Part shown: positions 62,432 through 64,000 of the stretch, in pieces | Numbering within the stretch: position 1 is the stretch's first letter | Layout: every line of letters begins with the position of its first letter | Assembly (NCBI GenBank): GCA_964630265.1 | Contig: CAZVRW010000013.1 | Coordinates: forward strand, 4,428-68,427 | Direction of reading: 5' to 3' | Origin: CAZBWP01 sp964630265 | GTDB taxonomy: Bacteria > Pseudomonadota > Alphaproteobacteria > Rhodospirillales > Defluviicoccaceae | DNA: 64,000 nt | Program-made: the position numbers and the translations under genes | The notes under the pieces: model-generated | Seen by the model: the letters and a program-made list of their open reading frames with translations, nothing else | What the model was told of the DNA's origin: nothing | The model's database searches: none

Positions 62432-63685
62432 ATGCGTTTAAAAGTTCTGGCTATCGTGCTCGCCGGGGGAGAGGGAACGCGCCTACACCCGTTGACCGCA
62501 GAGCGTGCCAAGCCGGCAGTTCCGTTCGGAGGAAAGTATCGTATCGTCGATTTCGTCCTCAGCAACCTGATCAACTCCGGCATTTATTCGATTTACGTGG
62601 TTGTTCAATTTCGAAGCCAATCGCTGATACAGCATTTGAGCGATGGCTGGGCCTTCAGCAGCCTGCTCAAGAGCCAATTCGTCGTGCCGGTTCCGGCGCA
62701 GATGCGGACGGCCGGAAAGACTTGGTATCGTGGCACCGCAGACGCCATTCATCAGAACATCAACCTGATCGAACAGTCGGCGCCAGACATCGTCGCGGTG
62801 TTCGGCGCCGACCACATCTATCGGCAGAATATCCGGGAGATGATCGAGTTTCACGAGCAGAAGCGTGCCCATGTCACGGTGGCCGCGATCCCCACCGACA
62901 AACGCTTCTCGAAGGATTTCGGCGTCATCGAAACGACGCTCGGCGGCCGCATCATCGGCTTCCACGAGAAGGATCCCGACGCCCCGACCATGCCGGACGA
63001 CCCCGATCAGGTCTATGCCTCCATGGGGAACTACATCTTCTCGACGGACATGTTGCTGAAAATGATCGAAGAGGATCAGCTCGACGAGAACAGTTCGCAC
63101 GACTTTGGCCGCAATATCCTGCCGAAGGCGATCGGTCAGGCCGAGATGTTTGCCTATAATTTTCTGACCAACAAGATCCCGGGCGAGCCCCCCGACAAGC
63201 TGCCGTACTGGCGGGACGTGGGTACCCTCGATGCCTATTACGAAGCCAACATGGATATCCGCGCCATTGATCCGGAGCTGAACCTGTTCAATCTGGAGTG
63301 GCCGCTGCGCACGGCCGGCTATTCCGACCCTCCGGCGAAATTTGCCTTCGACGAGGACGGCCGGCGCGGCCAAGCCATCGACTCGGTGATCGCCGGGGGA
63401 TGCATCATTTCGGGTGGCTCGGTTCGCAACTCGGTGATCGGTCGCCACGTCTACGTCCACGCCGGCGCCGAGGTCGAGGACTGCGTGATTTTCGACAATT
63501 GCGACATCGGTCGGCGCTCCAAACTCAAGCGCTGCATCCTGGAAAAGAATGTGAAGATTCCGGAGGGGACGGTGATCGGCTATGATCTTGAAGACGATCG
63601 CAAGAAGTACTCGGTGACCGACACCGGCATCGTCGTCGTCGCCGGCACGCGAACGCCGGTGCAGTTGTCATCGATCACCGTTTGA
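62432..63685 (+). CDS. glgC: Glucose-1-phosphate adenylyltransferase GlgC
   Basis: A protein of 417 residues. GlgC makes ADP-glucose for glycogen. VLAGGEGTRLHPLTAERAKPAVPFGGKYRIVDF is the nucleotide and activator site. YRGTADAIHQN, FGADHIYRQ and FHEKDP (Asp/Lys of catalysis) agree, and the C-terminal left-handed beta-helix is present (DSVIAGGCIISGGSVRNSVIG). The strong GGAGG ribosome site supports the start. Other glg genes are probably beyond the window. The gene fits a glycogen-storing lifestyle. Confidence 0.96.
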   Translation: MRLKVLAIVLAGGEGTRLHPLTAERAKPAVPFGGKYRIVDFVLSNLINSGIYSIYVVVQFRSQSLIQHLSDGWAFSSLLKSQFVVPVPAQMRTAGKTWYRGTADAIHQNINLIEQSAPDIVAVFGADHIYRQNIREMIEFHEQKRAHVTVAAIPTDKRFSKDFGVIETTLGGRIIGFHEKDPDAPTMPDDPDQVYASMGNYIFSTDMLLKMIEEDQLDENSSHDFGRNILPKAIGQAEMFAYNFLTNKIPGEPPDKLPYWRDVGTLDAYYEANMDIRAIDPELNLFNLEWPLRTAGYSDPPAKFAFDEDGRRGQAIDSVIAGGCIISGGSVRNSVIGRHVYVHAGAEVEDCVIFDNCDIGRRSKLKRCILEKNVKIPEGTVIGYDLEDDRKKYSVTDTGIVVVAGTRTPVQLSSITV

Positions 63686-63720
63686 CGTCCGCACGAAGTA
63701 CCTGCGTGTCCAGGGCAAGT

Positions 63721-63745
63721 CCGATCGACCCGTTCGGTCGATCGG
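63721..63745 (+). terminator. Hairpin after glgC (possible terminator)
   Basis: CCGATCGACC pairs perfectly with GGTCGATCGG around CGTTC, 36 bp after the glgC stop. A second stem, GGCGGACG with CGTCCGCC (63780-63807), follows. No T-run is seen, so transcription termination is only likely by structure. Confidence 0.45.
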
Positions 63746-63884
63746 AGCTGCTCGGTCGGAGCGTCCACCTGTGGCTCAAGGCGGACGAAAGCGTTCCTCC
63801 GTCCGCCGCCCCGAACCACTGGATCATGATTTGAACGGATCGACCAATCCGTCCCTTGGAAAGCCCGCGACAGGCGATCGACGG

Positions 63885-63947
63885 GTGGTTCGATGCTGAC
63901 GGATGAGTCCCATCCGTCAGCTGAATCGAACCACCAGATCAATAGCT
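63885..63947. repeat. REP-like palindromic element, copy B
   Basis: It is the same as 25201-25260 except for a TGA insertion in the right arm. The left arm is 63885-63905, the loop AGTCC, the right arm 63911-63934 and the tail CAGATCAATAGCT. Confidence 0.9.
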
Positions 63948-64000
63948 TATACCAGCGAGCGGAAAGGCTGACTCTGGGGCCAGGTCTTGCGGTCCGTGAC

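Larger units (their letters stand above)
63686..64000. other. Intergenic region after glgC, with several hairpins
   Basis: No gene is visible in the last 315 bp. It contains two hairpins after glgC and the second copy of the palindromic repeat. A minus-strand frame that reads MIWWFD is an artefact of the repeat. Confidence 0.6.

Noticed and set aside
63580..63942. Minus-strand frame starting MIWWFD near the window end
   Set aside because: Produced by the repeat and running antisense into glgC; no protein features.

Overview
The window is about 64 kb of GC-rich, densely packed chromosome. The gene content points to an alphaproteobacterium of the Rhodospirillales type: a full hopanoid gene set, alphaproteobacterial RpoH and L32 proteins, a PpiC-ArgJ pair, a fused ATP sulfurylase/APS kinase, a TAXI-type receptor, a Pat-type lysine acetyltransferase and GlgC. 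A glycogen-storing relative such as Defluviicoccus would fit, but the genus is a guess. I found no rRNA, tRNA, CRISPR array, phage or insertion sequence.

Layout. (1) 0-4.5 kb: a cut-off Sel1-like gene and its longer neighbouring paralogue, which carries an ExeA-like P-loop domain; an orphan TAXI-type binding protein; a small ParB/Srx-fold protein. (2) 4.5-11.5 kb: a molybdenum-enzyme neighbourhood with fdhD-mobA-mobB on the minus strand, a secreted seven-blade WD40 protein fused to cytochrome c, iron-sulphur and FAD subunits of a CoxSM-type hydroxylase without a catalytic subunit, and a MocA-like cytidylyltransferase. (3) 11.7-18.3 kb: a secreted 5'-nucleotidase with a PEP-CTERM-like tail, bifunctional sat/cysC, a PpiC foldase and argJ. 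(4) 18.3-24.9 kb: an array of short repeats, a DSF synthase (rpfF) next to a REC-PAS-PAS-GGDEF-EAL protein on the opposite strand, then a small group of Nudix, DUF1289 and unknown proteins. (5) 25-34 kb: a palindromic dispersed repeat, a Pat-type acetyltransferase, a decayed radical-SAM gene, a CHASE2 adenylate cyclase and, divergent from it, a type I secretion ABC/HlyD pair. (6) 34-38.8 kb: an MBL-fold hydrolase, a SAM hydroxide adenosyltransferase, rpoH, an MlaC-like protein, hisI and rpmF. (7) 38.9-51.3 kb: the hopanoid locus. hpnN-ispH-hpnH run rightward and converge on hpnM-hpnC-hpnB-hpnD-hpnE-shc-hpnG, which run leftward. (8) 51.5-55.2 kb: nudF-cysK-sseA-metC, a sulphur amino-acid group. 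(9) 55.4-64 kb: a very long nine-PAS GGDEF/EAL protein, an acyl-CoA ligase, hspQ, glgC, and a second copy of the palindromic repeat.

How the parts fit. The hopanoid genes describe a path from farnesyl diphosphate through presqualene diphosphate and hydroxysqualene to squalene (HpnD, HpnC, HpnE), to diploptene (Shc), then to adenosylhopane and ribosylhopane (HpnH, HpnG), with transport by HpnM/HpnN and isoprenoid supply by IspH. Three second-messenger outputs (two composite c-di-GMP proteins and one adenylate cyclase) and a diffusible-signal synthase make this stretch rich in signalling. The least conventional parts are the WD40-cytochrome next to an incomplete molybdenum hydroxylase, the helically phased ATGTAGGAT array, the REP-like palindromes and the radical-SAM remnant.
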